Assembly (NCBI GenBank): GCA_963576475.1
Contig: OY754977.1
Coordinates: 8,497,089 to 8,561,088, forward strand
Direction of reading: 5' to 3'
Source: Molanna angustata
Taxonomy: Eukaryota; Arthropoda; Insecta; Trichoptera; Molannidae
Length of the DNA stretch: 64,000 nucleotides
How positions within the stretch are numbered: position 1 is the first letter of the stretch; every line of letters begins with the position of its first letter. The notes below the pieces were generated by a model that was not told the origin of the DNA, searched no databases, and was given only the letters and a program-made list of their open reading frames with translations. Positions 34,431 to 46,439 of this stretch are shown here, one piece after another. The translations under genes and the position numbers were made by a program.

Positions 34431-34812
34431 ATAAATGCGTGAATTTTTGGATAACTGATATCGAAAAATGAAAACAATGACCGCGTTGTGCCGTGTTGCG
34501 TCAATTTAAACACGATTGCGATGAAGAATAACAAGGAAAAAAGTTATCAGAATTAAATTTTTCTGTCAATCTCAAATATGCGTCGGATCATATGTAAAAG
34601 ATCCGCCATTTTGAAATATTTGGTATGACGCGTTAGTCAAGCGTTAAAAAACCTCTCGACCTGTCCTATCTTGACGTCTATGAAATGAAGGTGTAATAAA
34701 GAGTCACGGTTTATAAGTAAACTTTTTCGTTAATCACGCTCTATTACCAGGCACTATAGATAGCTTACGTTTATAAGTAAGACGGATAGGCTTTCTGACG
34801 AGAATTCTACAA

Positions 34813-34910
34813 CGATTTCCAAGGGAATTCCTTTGGACCCATTGGACCTGCGGACCTTGAAGCCACGAAGAGCTTCTTCAGGGCTTTCAAGACTTGCTGT
34901 CATAATACGG
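34813..34910 (+). mobile_element. R1-like LINE C-terminal fragment
   Basis: Translates to FLGPIGPADLEATKSFFRAF then KTCCHN, the third copy of the R1-like C-terminus in the window. Confidence 0.6.
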
Positions 34911-34994
34911 GAGGAATTGTGCCTCAGTCCGTTCCACGTTTTTTGTTTGTATAGTTGACTATTTTTGAATGAGAGCCCTTAAATAGGATAGCAA

Positions 34995-35195
34995 GATTGC
35001 ATTACTGTAATAGTGCGTGATTTGTTGTATGCAGATGATAAAGTTCTGTTAGCAGAAAGTATGGAAGAGTTACAGTATCTTGAATGGTATATGAAGAATG
35101 CATAGAGAACGGACTGAGGATGAATGCCAGCAAATCAATGGTAATGGTGTTTGAAAAGAGTGAAAGCAGAACAGTGTGACAAATAAAAGTAACCC
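34995..35195 (+). pseudogene. RTE-like LINE RT fragment (family RTE2)
   Basis: Contains the catalytic box LLYADDKVLLAESMEELQYL (from 35017), then frameshifted matches to NASKSKTMVFE... of the copy at 13790-14600. It ends at a run of C's near 35194. Confidence 0.75.
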
Positions 35196-35639
35196 CCCCC
35201 CGACAGGGAATAATCCAATGTTTACGTATATTAAACTTCAAAAAAATATTCGATGTGTAAAAAAGCTTTCTTAATCCATAGACATTCTTTTCTAAATATC
35301 CTTATTTCCTATTTTGTTCTAATTTCATTAATTTTGAAATGTCGAAATATATTGTTATTTTTAATAGTAAGAATTTATAAAATATCCCTTTAAAACATTA
35401 TTGTATTGTATTAATTTACGTTACAAGAGGTGAATTGTGCCAAAATAAACCCCTGCAGAAATAACAAGCCGACTTAAACAGTCTCTCTCTCTCTCTAGTA
35501 TTTGACATCTTCTGCTTTCATGCATCGTCCATTGTTTGGTACACAATACAGCCACAAATGCTACTCGCGGGCTCATGTTACGCTGTGAGGTGTTTTTATT
35601 TCACAGTGGCGGTCCGTCATGTATTATTAAAATAAAATA

Positions 35640-35830
35640 AAACTAGTTTGTCTAGTAAATATATACTCCGCAAGATATAATTTTCGCCAAACATCTTGAA
35701 TTTTTGTCATTATGCAAATTGCCCCCCTTCTCGGCTTAAAGTTCAAGAAATTTGGCTACCTATACGCCAGCGGCGCAATATACAAATTCCATCATTATTG
35801 TATAATATTCTTTTGTAATCAAATCTTGCC
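35640..35830 (-). repeat. Dispersed repeat G
   Basis: Reverse complement contains TTGAACTTTAAGCCGAGAAG, GGGGGGCAATTTGCA, CAAGATGTTTGGCGAAAATT and ATCTTGCGGAGTATATATTT, which recur in the plus orientation at 42035-42185. Confidence 0.65.
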
Positions 35831-35892
35831 ATAGTACTTTACAAACAGATTTCAATTGTAGTGCGTGTACTCAAATTTTTCAAAATATTTTA

Positions 35893-36304
35893 AGTTCCTC
35901 ACTACCCCAAGGGGATTTATGAAGGGAATATATTTATGAGTGGGGAGTTATGAATTCGTAATTTTTAATTTTCATACAATAACATATTTTATTTTTTAGG
36001 TAATTTTTTCTTCTGAAAGTTGTTGTATTCATCACAATGTATCTGTGCTTGTGCTGTGTAGGTACTATGTAAATGTCAAATATTTTAAAGTGACCCAACG
36101 ATCAGGAAAATTAAAATTTGATATTTTTGTTTTCAAATTTCTTAAAAGGCACACTTTCATAAAATGGCATTGCAGAAATATCAAGTTTTTTTTTTAATAA
36201 AACGCATATTTTATGAATGTGCTGAAAATTTATTAAACAAACTTGAATACTTTGTGGAGTGACTTGGTAGTGAGGAGTATAGCGTTGGCCACGACCCACT
36301 CGTT
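35893..36304 (+). mobile_element. Repeat A, partial copy
   Basis: Starts TTCCTCACTACCCCAAGGGG and ends TAGCGTTGGCCACGACCC-ACTCG. Lacks the central part seen at 11951-12514. Confidence 0.7.
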
Positions 36305-36350
36305 TTTTTTCTCTATGAGTTGTCACATTCTGTCGATTTCGTTTGAAATA

Positions 36351-36747
36351 GTTAGGCTGTGTTTCTCGAACAAAGATTAAAGTAATAGTATAGTTAAAAT
36401 AGATTTCATAAAATTACTCAAAAGTTTTGGTTGTTTCATTGAAATCTAACGCCGTCAAACAACGCACTTTTGAACAATTTCACGAAATCGAAGCATTTTA
36501 ACTATACCATTAAGTACCGTTACTTTTGTTGAACAAATCCAGCCTTAGTATTACCAAGGCTGGGTTATTTCAACATAAATATAGGTAATGGTATAGTTAA
36601 AATACTTTGACTTCATAAAATTGTTCAAAATTGAGTTGTTTGACGGCATTAGATTTCAATGAAACAAGCAAAAGTATTGAACAATTTTATGAAATCAAAA
36701 TATTCTAAATATACTTTTACTTTAACCTTTGAGAAACACAGCCTAAC
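36351..36747. mobile_element. 397-bp inverted dimer (fold-back element)
   Basis: Left arm 36351-36547 and right arm 36556-36747 are inverted copies of each other over nearly their full length, separated by about 8 bp. The outer ends GTTAGGCTGTGTTTCTC and GAGAAACACAGCCTAAC match perfectly over 17 bp. Each arm also holds its own internal mirror, TAGTATAGTTAAAAT against TTTTAACTATACCAT. No coding capacity. Confidence 0.92.
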
Positions 36748-36799
36748 TGCTTCGTTTACTGCAATATTATATTATACATAGTATGTTGTTTTGATGTCG

Positions 36800-37255
36800 A
36801 ACCAAAGCTGTGAGTAACTTAGCATAATGCTTCCACTTTTTTCTACTATCGCCGTTATCGTGTGGTTCCATAATAGCAGGGTAATCGAAAATACTCGATT
36901 ATTGTTGGAAAAAGAAACGTTTTTTTTTATTTTCTGATTTCAGAATTATTTAATTTAATTTATTTATTTCCACCGCCCGTCACTGTTTCATCCCCCAAAT
37001 AATATAAAATAATTTGAGAACAAAATGCGCGCGAGCGTTTAACGAGCTTACACTTGAGAAGTGATCGGAGATCGGTAAATACTGTAAATATACCGGGGAA
37101 TTGTATTGTACTTGGTTGTAACTAGTTACCATCCATTGGCCCCCATTACTTAGTTATAAACATTTACCTACCCACAATCATCCCCTAATATTTAAGTTTT
37201 GTCTCATCAAATGCGAACAAAACGAATTATTTAAGATAGTTTTTTTTAATTTTCG
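36800..37255. other. Interval without gene
   Basis: AT-rich with a short GC patch at 37024-37050 (GCGCGCGAGCG). Nothing recognisable. Confidence 0.4.
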
Positions 37256-37257
37256 TC

Positions 37258-37480
37258 AAATCTTTTATCTTCTTCTTCTTCTTATACCTGGCTCGTGGGG
37301 CCTGTTTGTGCCTCTTGTGATGTGGACTCCCAGTTGATTTTCCATCTTTTGGGTGATCTTCCAGACTATTCATTCCTCTGGTTTTTCATGTAGGGCAATA
37401 TGTGATTGTCTTTGGGAGTCTATTCTCTACATGTGATCTCTCCAATGCCTTCTTCTTTGTTTCCGCCATCTGGCAATATC
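37258..37480 (-). pseudogene. RTE-like LINE 3' end with GAA tail
   Basis: The left edge is CTTCTTCTTCTTCTT, a (GAA)n tail in reverse, preceded on the minus strand by ATGAAAAACCAGAGGAAT, TGGAAGATCACCCAAAAG and CAACTGGGAGTCCACATC. The layout is that of an RTE 3' end, but the frame is broken. Confidence 0.5.
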
Positions 37481-38099
37481 TTGAATATTAAATAGGTACC
37501 TTTTGAATTTTTGTAATAAGTAATTGCATTAAATTACTCAAAATATGATGGCCACAGCCATTCGGTAGATGATCTTTGAGCGAAACGCATCAGTGGTCAA
37601 CTATATTAATTAATTAGTAGAAAAAAGTTAAAAATTTAATATTTTTACTTATTTTAAGTAATTTAATATTTATTTATTTTATTTAAAAGACAACATACAG
37701 CATATAAAAAATTATAAAACATAAAGATAATTTTATTAATAATAAAGCCAATTACAGGTTGTCGCTGAAGTTATTGTAGTATATTAAGATATACCTATTA
37801 GGAATGGTTACATATTATGGTGAGATATTGTGTGAATGATGTGTGAAATTGCATATATAAATGTGTCAGTATATTAAGTGTTAAATTTGATTATGAGGAT
37901 GAAATTTTAAGTTTGATATATTTTTTAAATGTGGGGGCGTTAAGTAAGAATATGTCAATCTCTTGGAAATGCCTATTATATGTATTACAGATTCTGTATA
38001 TAATTGATAATGAAATTTCATCAAGAATTAACTGTCGGAAAATTAGAAATAAAAAGTGTATTCATCATAATTCTGCACGAATAACTGAAATAAGAAAAT

Positions 38100-38495
38100 A
38101 AGATCGCAAAAAAAATTGTAAAAGGACAGGGTAAGAAATAAAGAAACGAGGAAAGTATGTGAGATAAAGAAAGATGTCATTAATAGAATGAAGTTAACAC
38201 ATTGAGAGGGTTTGGCCACTTGGGAATAATGAATGAAGAACGCCTAACGAAGAAACTATACAAAGCTGACAGGAACGGAATGAGAGATCGGAGGCGCCTA
38301 AGAAAAGGATGGCACGACCCTGTGAACGATATTCTGAAAGACGGAAATGTAAGAAGCACGAACAACAGACAAACATGTATAAGACGATGTATGAATGTTG
38401 ACGAGGCGATGAATGTGTGTCAAAATAGAAAAATGTGGCGTTCAGTTCTCTCTACCTAACCCCCGCGAGGGACATGGCGTGATGATATGTATGTA
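38100..38495 (+). pseudogene. RTE-like LINE C-terminus (family RTE2)
   Basis: The frame at 38202-38459 reads MRGFGHLGIMNEERLTKKLY, KGWHDPVNDILKDGNVRS, TCIRRCMNVDEAMNVCQ and NRKMWRSVLST; the usual YPAR-type end follows at once in another frame. GTATGTATTATT ends the element. Confidence 0.75.
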
Positions 38496-39015
38496 TTATT
38501 TTATTTACACCATAAATAATACACATAACTAAATCTTAAAAAAGTTTATTTATAATAATAAGATTGAATAATAAAGAAAGAAAAACTTTTGTGTAGATAT
38601 TAACAATTGTAACAGTCACAATTATTATTCGCCATAATGAATTCGGTGCTATTACTGTATTGTAAGGCATCCATATTGAACTAATTCCATGATATGTGCT
38701 TGAGTGATCTATTGAGTATGAGGTGTGAAGAGTCACCGAAGCGTCACTATCCAATATACCTACATATTGTAACCGTATGTCCCGGGGGCGAATGCCTCGT
38801 TCAAACTGAACACATTGTTTATTTTAATAAATATTTTATTCCCATTTAATGGACTTGATCCATTGTTGATGTGAACCGAGTATAAGCTATACAGTGTTGA
38901 ATATTTATTATACACGGAGTTTTTGGAGTGTTATGAAATGTATTCAGTGTGAAAACAAATAATAATAAAATGTCGAATATTTTAATATTCTTTTCATATC
39001 TGATATTAGGTGTGT
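38496..39015. other. Interval without gene
   Basis: AT-rich; nothing recognisable. A CCCGGGGGCG patch at 38780 is isolated. Confidence 0.4.
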
Positions 39016-39019
39016 TTAT

Positions 39020-39125
39020 TTAACGATTAAGTGTAGGTATAGAGAGATTATGGGAGGGATGAAGACTATTTCTGGAGGAGGCCTGGGTCCGTAGTGATCT
39101 GTAGTGTTGGTGATGATGATCATAG
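39020..39125 (+). mobile_element. RTE-like LINE 3' end (family H), decayed
   Basis: GAGATTATGGGAGGGATGAA, TTTCTGGAGGAGGCCTGGG and a GGTGATGATGATC tail keep the order of the family H end at 60-150. Confidence 0.5.
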
Positions 39126-39189
39126 AGACAGTATTATAAAAAATAAATTTTATTTAAAATTATTATTTTAAATAAAAAATATTTTTAAA

Positions 39190-39610
39190 TATTTTCAGCT
39201 CCTCTTTTCAAGTACAATCAGCTAGACTATGGAATGGCCTAAGTGATGAAGTAACGTCATCTCAATCCATTCAAATATTTAAAGGTAAATTAAAAAAACT
39301 TAATTTGTCAAATAGTTCCTAAATTCCTTCTATATCCTTCCGTAACCTCCTTTTCCTCATTGCTATGATCAGTGTTATTTTTATTATTCTTTTATTTTTA
39401 AACTCTCTTTTCATTTTTTTCTCTTTGTAATTTTTTTTATATTTCTTACTCTTTTATGTTATTTTTTATCAATTTATTTCTCACTTAATTAGTACTGTAC
39501 CAATTTAACTAAGAGACTTCACGTTGCTCGGGTTGGTTGGAAGAAATTGCCTTATGGTAATAAACCTGCCTTTGTACACATGTACATAAATTATATAAAT
39601 AAATAAATAA
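39190..39610 (+). mobile_element. Jockey-like LINE C-terminus and 3'UTR
   Basis: Translates to SSFQVQSARLWNGLSDEV and TSSQSIQIFKGKLKKL before a stop at 39319. The 3'UTR holds GGTTGGTTGGAAGAAATTGC and GGTAATAAACCTGCC, ending in AATAAATAAATAAAT. Same family as the pieces at 12600 and 21897. Confidence 0.7.
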
Positions 39611-40555
39611 ATAAATTATTCATTCTGGTTATATCACAAATTGGTTTTATTGTAACATTCACAAAACAACTCACTTCACAAAAGTCTAAAAATCTTTTAT
39701 TTTTACATTTCAACACATCAAAAATAATTATCTTTTATTACAGTAATTTAAATAAAAGTAAAAATAAATATCTAAACAATTTATTAATTAATTGACGCGA
39801 TAAATAGAAAACCATACGTATTATGAATATGAATCTATTTCATTTTTATAAAATAATAATATTTCAATTTATTACGATAAAACAATATTAAATGACCGGC
39901 CGATTCAACATGACAGACCCGATATAATAATACCTACATGATAAAATTTAAAAAATAACATAGGTACATTTGCGACGGGGCTATTACAAATATTAGTGAT
40001 ACCTTTTATAAAATTATATGATGAAAAAATTAGATAACACACCGCTTTAGGTGACGAGATTAAAAGACTTTGGCATTCTCGTAAAATAATAATATTACCG
40101 TTCATTATTTCAGCCACTGGCATTATTCCAAAATTTAGAAATTTATTTATTAGTTATTTAGAAATTTTAGATTTATCGAAAAAATAATAGTAAAAATTTA
40201 AAAATCGATAATTATGAATAGGTACATGAAGAATCGTTATTTATTTTAAACGTTAATAATCGGGAATCAGTAGATATGATATGTAGTATAGAGACCTCCT
40301 CAGATCCTAATCCTTTGATATGTTAAGAATCTGGATGGGTGAATTATTCCCAATCGAAAGCTTGATCGGTGCGTTTGTTGCATTTTATTTAGATATTATA
40401 AATAATTTACAATTTACGCATTGATCTGCTAATTTTTTTGAGGAAGTATTTTTTTGTTATTAATATCATTAGTAAATTGGCCATCACCGTAGGTATATTA
40501 AATACCTTCCTGTTCAGTTATCCTGAAACAAATATTATCGTTATTTTATTTTGCA
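39611..40555. other. AT-rich interval without gene
   Basis: No repeat or gene recognised. Confidence 0.45.
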
Positions 40556-40705
40556 TTGCTTTTCGGGAAAATAGCACCCAATAAAAATTTGCCAAATTCT
40601 GAAGACTTTTGTGTTTTATCGTCTAACGGATCCAGACCGAAAACAATAAAAATATTACCTCCACCGGGAACCGAACCAACTGAGTCACGAAGGTCAAAGG
40701 CATTA
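40556..40705 (-). mobile_element. tRNA-derived SINE, family 1
   Basis: Minus strand: CCTTCGTGACTCAGTTGG, GGTTCCCGGTGGAGG, TTTTCGGTCTGGATCCGTTAG, AAGTCTTCAGAATTTGGC and TTATTGGGTGC, the same order as the SINE at 7028-7240. The anticodon arm is deleted. Confidence 0.72.
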
Positions 40706-40799
40706 TGTCCAGTACCTAAATCTATATTATCCTATACCAAACTCAAACATTTATCGTTTAGTATATTTTACTAAATATAGGTAGGTACCTAGATAGGTG

Positions 40800-41172
40800 A
40801 ATCTTTGGAATGGATTGCCATGAAAAGAGCCATGGGAAAGAGAATGCTGGGTATTTAGTTAAGAGATAGAACAACCAACTTGTGGATAAGAGAGAAAACC
40901 AATGTAACTGAACCAAAAAGGTTGCTAAGCAGAAGTGGAGCTGGGCAGGTCATGTCGCCCGAATCACAGACTCCTGATAGACTGAAAAAGTGCTATAATG
41001 GCGACCTAGAACGGGCAAAATAAGTATTGGAAGGCCTCAAACAAGGTGGTCTGATGATATAAGAAGAGTGGCTGGAGGCAAATGGATGCGGTCTGTCCAG
41101 GATAGGGAGCTGTGGAGGTCTCAGGGGGAAGCCTATCTCTATTACTGGACGAAGGAGGGCTGACGAAGAAGA
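40800..41172 (+). pseudogene. RTE-like LINE C-terminus (family RTE3) with GAA tail
   Basis: Translates, with several frame changes, to LEWIAMKRAMGKRMLGI, LRDRTTNLWIREKTNV, then KWSWAGHVAR-like, GRPQTRWSDDIRR-like, and a final MRSVQDRELWRS segment with YYWTKEG. This is a common insect LINE ending. A GAAGAAGAAG tail is at 41164-41173. Confidence 0.7.
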
Positions 41173-41179
41173 AGATAGT

Positions 41180-42034
41180 AGGTACATTACTTACATATGG
41201 CAAATAATTTTTAATAATTCTAGAAAATAATACCAATGTTAAATATCTTACGGTTCAATAATCCTCAACCAAATATTTAACAGTCTGGTAATCCTCAACA
41301 CAATTTGGTAGGTCCACTTCAAGTTAATTTGTTTAGAAAAATAAAAAAAATACCTATATTTCCATCATAACTCGAAGAAACTTCTAGTGTGGCAGTAAAA
41401 ACACTGCTCACGTGTTCCCAAACTGTGGGAGCAGTCATTTCGTAAAAAAGTATAGGTAAGTAGGTATAAATATAACTGTAATTATTACCTACCTTATATT
41501 ATCTGCAAATGATCGCTGACGGATAAGTTTTTCGTTAAAAATTCGCCAAGAACGTTAATTTAGTAGGTATGTTTTTTCACATTAGGTGAGTACCTATACC
41601 TCGCCCAGCGAAAAATTGCGGCTGACATAACCTATGCATAAACCAATTTTAGTGCAGAAAAATACTCTAATTTGTATTAACCAATAAAATTAGTTGGCTT
41701 TCGACGTTGTGCAGTGAATTACGTGTCACTTTTTCCAAGTACCTTAATACAAGCAGGTATAATCCAACTGCCGATTTGTTCAAGAGAATATATTTTTCTT
41801 AATAGATCGAATATGTTTCAAGTCAAGATACGCCAGATTTCTATTTGTATTATAACAATTTCGGATCTGATATTTTGGCGAAAATACTTTTATTGCATAA
41901 AATTAATTATAAGTATACTTACGTATAATATGTAGCTATTGTAAAAATAAAAACTTACAATTTCATAATATTTCATCTATATTACAACATAACGTCAGAT
42001 CTGTACTAAGTGGTCCATATGGTATAGTTGTCGC
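41180..42034. other. Interval without gene
   Basis: AT-rich with scattered TAGGTAGGTA words. Nothing recognisable. Confidence 0.4.
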
Positions 42035-42185
42035 CAAATAACTTATAGCCGAGAAGGGGGGCGATTTGCACGTAAACCAACGAAGCAAAGAGACAAAATT
42101 TGCGCTCTGCGCAACCGGAAGCTCGTTCAAGATGTTTGGCGTAAATTATATCTTGCGGCGTATATATTTACTAGACAAATATCAT
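42035..42185 (+). repeat. Dispersed repeat G
   Basis: ACTTATAGCCGAGAAGGGG, GGCGATTTGCACG, CAAGATGTTTGGCGTAAATT, ATCTTGCGGCGTATATATTT and ACTAGACAAAT match 35640-35830 in reverse. The 173-codon frame at 42066-42587 runs through this repeat and is not credible as a gene. Confidence 0.65.
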
Positions 42186-42827
42186 AAATATCAAAAAATA
42201 CCCAACACATCAACTAGATTATTTTATTTTCAAAAAAAAATGCAAATTATAGCAGTTCATCTCAAAGATTTTCTGATATTTTTTGTAATAATTGAATTTG
42301 ATGACGATATCTTTTCAGTATACACATTATCTATAATAGGGACTCTCAATAGTTTGATACTTAATCTCCATATATACCTAACATCAAGCTATTTACATCT
42401 TCGGGGTAGGAAAAAAGAACTGAACTCAACATTATCCTATCTTTGTCCTATGTTTGGTATAGCAAAAAAATATCTTAAAATATACAATAATTTGGATTTA
42501 AGGGTTTATTGCAGATATAATATGTATTCTAGTAGTATAAATACTATCGCTATCGACAGTTTGCTCTTATGTGTCGCATGCAATTAGTGTACCTGCATAT
42601 TATATTCTTCTTTTAAGGTACGTGTATATTGGTACCTTTTATAGTTATGTTATAGTTGACTTGTTAAAGAATATTTTGAGCTATCTACATAAAAGTTTGC
42701 AAAACAGCGAGGACACTTAGATAATCCTTCAATGTCATCAACGTACAGATTTCTAGCACATGTTTACACAACTGCTTACTGAAGCTTTTTTCTTTCGTTT
42801 ATTGAAGTTCATTCATAACTCTAAACA

Positions 42828-43016
42828 ATGAATCGTGTTGTATTTGTTTCTATTATTAGTATTATAGCAATATTTGCAACACAATCTTCTTTCCTGTCCT
42901 GTGGGATGCATTGGGAGGACAACAACAGAAGTGTTAAACAGGAAGTAGGTATAAGAAATTTTATTGTGTTTCAATGGTTTTGTCACAGGAATGGCGCTAA
43001 GACGAAAGAACAATGA
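42828..43016 (+). CDS. Possible small secreted peptide gene
   Basis: I do not recognise this gene. The frame opens with ATG in a good insect context (AACAATG) and begins MNRVVFVSIISIIAIFATQS, followed by SFLSCG: one basic residue, a hydrophobic stretch of about 20 and a polar turn, which looks like a signal peptide. The following 20 residues are polar. Unspliced it is 62 codons. A possible 49-bp intron, donor G|GTATAAG near 42947 and acceptor TTTGTCACAG|G near 42990, would give a product of about 53 residues ending RRKNNEITD. No known peptide family motif is seen. It may equally be a chance frame in AT-rich DNA. Confidence 0.2.
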   Translation: MNRVVFVSIISIIAIFATQSSFLSCGMHWEDNNRSVKQEVGIRNFIVFQWFCHRNGAKTKEQ

Positions 43017-43654
43017 GATTACAGACTAATGGTTGATAATCCTCGGGTAGTACCTATTCTGTTTGAAAGAAAACATTATATCTGGGTGGGATATTTAGGT
43101 AAAAATGTCTCAAAGATCTTTGATAGCAGTCAAGATCTCCGTGAAATTAAAGGTAAACGAAGAAATATCCTATACATCATGTAGGTAAATATAATTATTT
43201 ATTTTTTATTCATATAATTTTCCAATATTTTATATTCACGGTGCCCCAAAAAATTACAGACAAACGAAACCGCTATTATATAATATGTTTCGCGATTATT
43301 TGTATATATCGAATTATGATTTTTTGCTGATTTTTTTGTCAAACCTTGACTAACAAAATAAGTATTAGTTACAGAGACACATGCTAGGTTTTTTAATATT
43401 GACGCCTTAGAGATAGCTCTGTGAAATTTAGACGGCAGCGTATAGGTACCTATCATTCACCTATTTTGAAAATAAAATCTAGCGTGTATCTCGATTATTC
43501 GTGTCTCGAAAATCCAGTATAATATAAACATAAATAAGAAAATACAAAATAAAAAATAAGACAATTATTGATGATGAAAGAATATTATTACCAATCAAAT
43601 AAGGATTTTTCCACTCCTCTAGCCCTCTATAATATGTCAAACATATTATTGTTT

Positions 43655-44198
43655 ACTCCTCACTAACCAAAGGGGATATACTGGAAAGTTTTGATTGTTT
43701 TACAAATTTTAAGGTTATTATTTTATTGTAGATTATCAACTAGTATCATGCTGAGATTGTATTCTGAATGTTTCATCACAATGTATCTGTGTGTGTGTGT
43801 GCATTATGTGCTATGTACGGCATGTTTATTCTACTTTATCGATTATATACCTACTAAATTTCTCATTCGATTATTTTCAAATTTAGCTTATTTGTACCTA
43901 TATCTAATACTCTTTTATTGTAGACCCCCATTAGATTTTGAAGGATATGTGAATAGTGTTTCTAATTTTTTTAACTGTCAAATATTTCAAAGTGACCCCA
44001 AGCTCTGGAAACTCGAAATTTGTATTTTTTATTTACAAATTAATATAAAAGCACATCAGTTTCATAAAACGGCATTGAAGAATCATGAATTTTTCGTAAT
44101 GAAACATTTGCACGCTGAATTATTTCCATACGAAATTTGAATACTTTGTGGTGTGACTTGTTAGTGAAGAGTTTAGCGTTGTCCACAACCCATTCGTT
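43655..44198 (+). mobile_element. Non-autonomous repeat A, near-complete copy
   Basis: Starts ACTCCTCACTAACCAAAGGGG and ends GACTTGTTAGTGAAGAGTTT, AGCGTTGTCCACAACCC, ATTCG. The inverted ends ACTCCTCACTAAC and GTTAGTGAAGAGT differ at one base. The 149-codon frame inside is an accident. Confidence 0.75.
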
Positions 44199-44704
44199 TT
44201 GTCAAAGTTGATTCACCCCCCACAGAGGGCTTTGTGCCAAATATAATATTTTGAGAACAATATTTCTTAATATAATTATAGTAATTAACTCTTCTTTGCA
44301 CCCTGCGCTAGTGACGTTTATTGCCACATGGCAATGTCAATTAAAATTGATAGATGTAGGTACCAGATAGTCATCTAATAATGGATTTTACATACTTATC
44401 TCTATAAATTGGTGCTTCAAGTTTACAATACCCACTGCTTCGAGCTTAATTCATTGTTGTTTGAAAATCGGACTTTGTTGGTTCCTCGAACGTATAATTC
44501 ATTAGGTAGGTACCTATTGTAAATATTATGGTATATAAGGAGAACAAAGTATTATATTTAGAGAGATTAGTGTCATAGCAACTAAAGGCATAACCCGATT
44601 ATAGTTATTGTCCGGTGGTCCATGTCATTCAATATATGACGCGTTTTAAACTTGTACCTTCTTTATAAACTAAAATCACTACCTACTCTACAACAAGGAA
44701 CATA

Positions 44705-45275
44705 TTAAGGCCCTTGTAAACCTTGGGCATACACAAATATGCACACTAAATAACCTTCTAATGTATGAAATACGGACAAGATATTGTATATCACCAAATC
44801 TGTGTTGGCTATACAATATTTTTCGTTAAGAAAAGGTAAAATTTAGATGTATTTTAAAATAGCATTAGAATTAGTAAAAAAACTCAGCCGGTATTATACA
44901 TTTGCATATTCTCTTTCGATTGAAGTGACTGATGTTAAAATTAACCGAACTATAGTGAGTACAAAACAATTCGTTTTGTGCTACTAAATATTTTGTGTGT
45001 TTAACCAATCAGTACATTCATAAACAGCTTTGTTATTAGTAATAAACTTTTATTACTAATAACAAAGGTTTGGCTAAAAACGCAGGTAGCCTGTTCGGTG
45101 GCCACAATTATTTTTTTCAGTGTAGTTGCTTACAGTAATAAAACAAATTAGAAAATTAAAAAAACTCATGCAATAGTTGAAGATGTAAAAATATAGACTC
45201 ATTTATTTCAAAGATGTATCTTTTGAGAGTTATGGCGAAAAGATTTTCAAAATTAACTATTTAGCCTACAATAGA
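44705..45275 (+). repeat. Dispersed repeat E, interrupted by repeat F
   Basis: Outer parts match 33761-34200 in order. The centre, about 44930-45130, is replaced by a repeat F copy. Confidence 0.7.
44930..45130 (+). repeat. Repeat F, near-complete copy
   Basis: TTAACCGAACTATAGTGAG, ACAAAACAATTCG, TAACAAAGGTTTGGCTAAAA, CGCAGGTAGCC, GTTCGG and TTTTTTTCAGTG agree with the copy at 54023-54190. Its insertion into repeat E shows F is younger than this E copy. Confidence 0.7.
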
Positions 45276-46057
45276 CTTTTTTCATTTTCAAATAATAAAT
45301 AACACCTACACTTTATGATGTCATGACAGGATTGACCTAATATATTAAGCCTAAAGACATCCATCATGGCTATATAAAGGCATAGATAGGTATAAGATAG
45401 ATGACGTAATATCAGGACCGAGGGTATTCTAGAATCTTGCTGAATGTACTTCAAATGAAGAGCTGAAAAGTATAATTGTAGATTGTGCACTTAGATTACC
45501 ATAAATAACAATAGACACAGAAAAATAATATCTTTGATTGGTGAAAGATTTTGTCTAGCGTCAAATATGTCCAGTGACAAGAAAACTTATGAAAGAAAAT
45601 CGTGGGAATTTTGATCGAGTTTTTCCAGTAGGTACCTATCTGTCGGGTTATTTATGAAATTGATTAGAATTAGATGCAGGCTATGAAAATCTTCTAGTTT
45701 AGAATTGATACAAAATATATTTGATAAAAAAATTAATGACAATTTCATACTCGTCTTACATCTTAACGAATATCGAAGTCAATAAAACGATCTCAATAAG
45801 TTCTTGTCTCAATCTTAAAAATGTCTAAATCAGTAGATACCTACCTATTAGATCATAATATAATCTCAATCTATATTCGATAATAAAAAATCGTAATCAA
45901 TCTACTTCATGAATATCTTGAGATAATACAGAACTCCATATAACAATCATATCCATGATATGTATGCATAGACATTTTAATTTAACATATCAGGCGAATC
46001 GCTATCGATTTAACTAAGTGTCTTTACCAAATAAAGATTATTTTTTTTATCTTGCAG

Positions 46058-46438
<381 letters not shown>

Positions 46439-46439
46439 A

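Noticed and set aside
42066..42587. 173-codon frame beginning in repeat G
   Set aside because: Starts inside a dispersed repeat, has AT-driven composition and no domain.
43691..44140. 149-codon frame
   Set aside because: Lies wholly inside a repeat A copy; other copies lack the frame.
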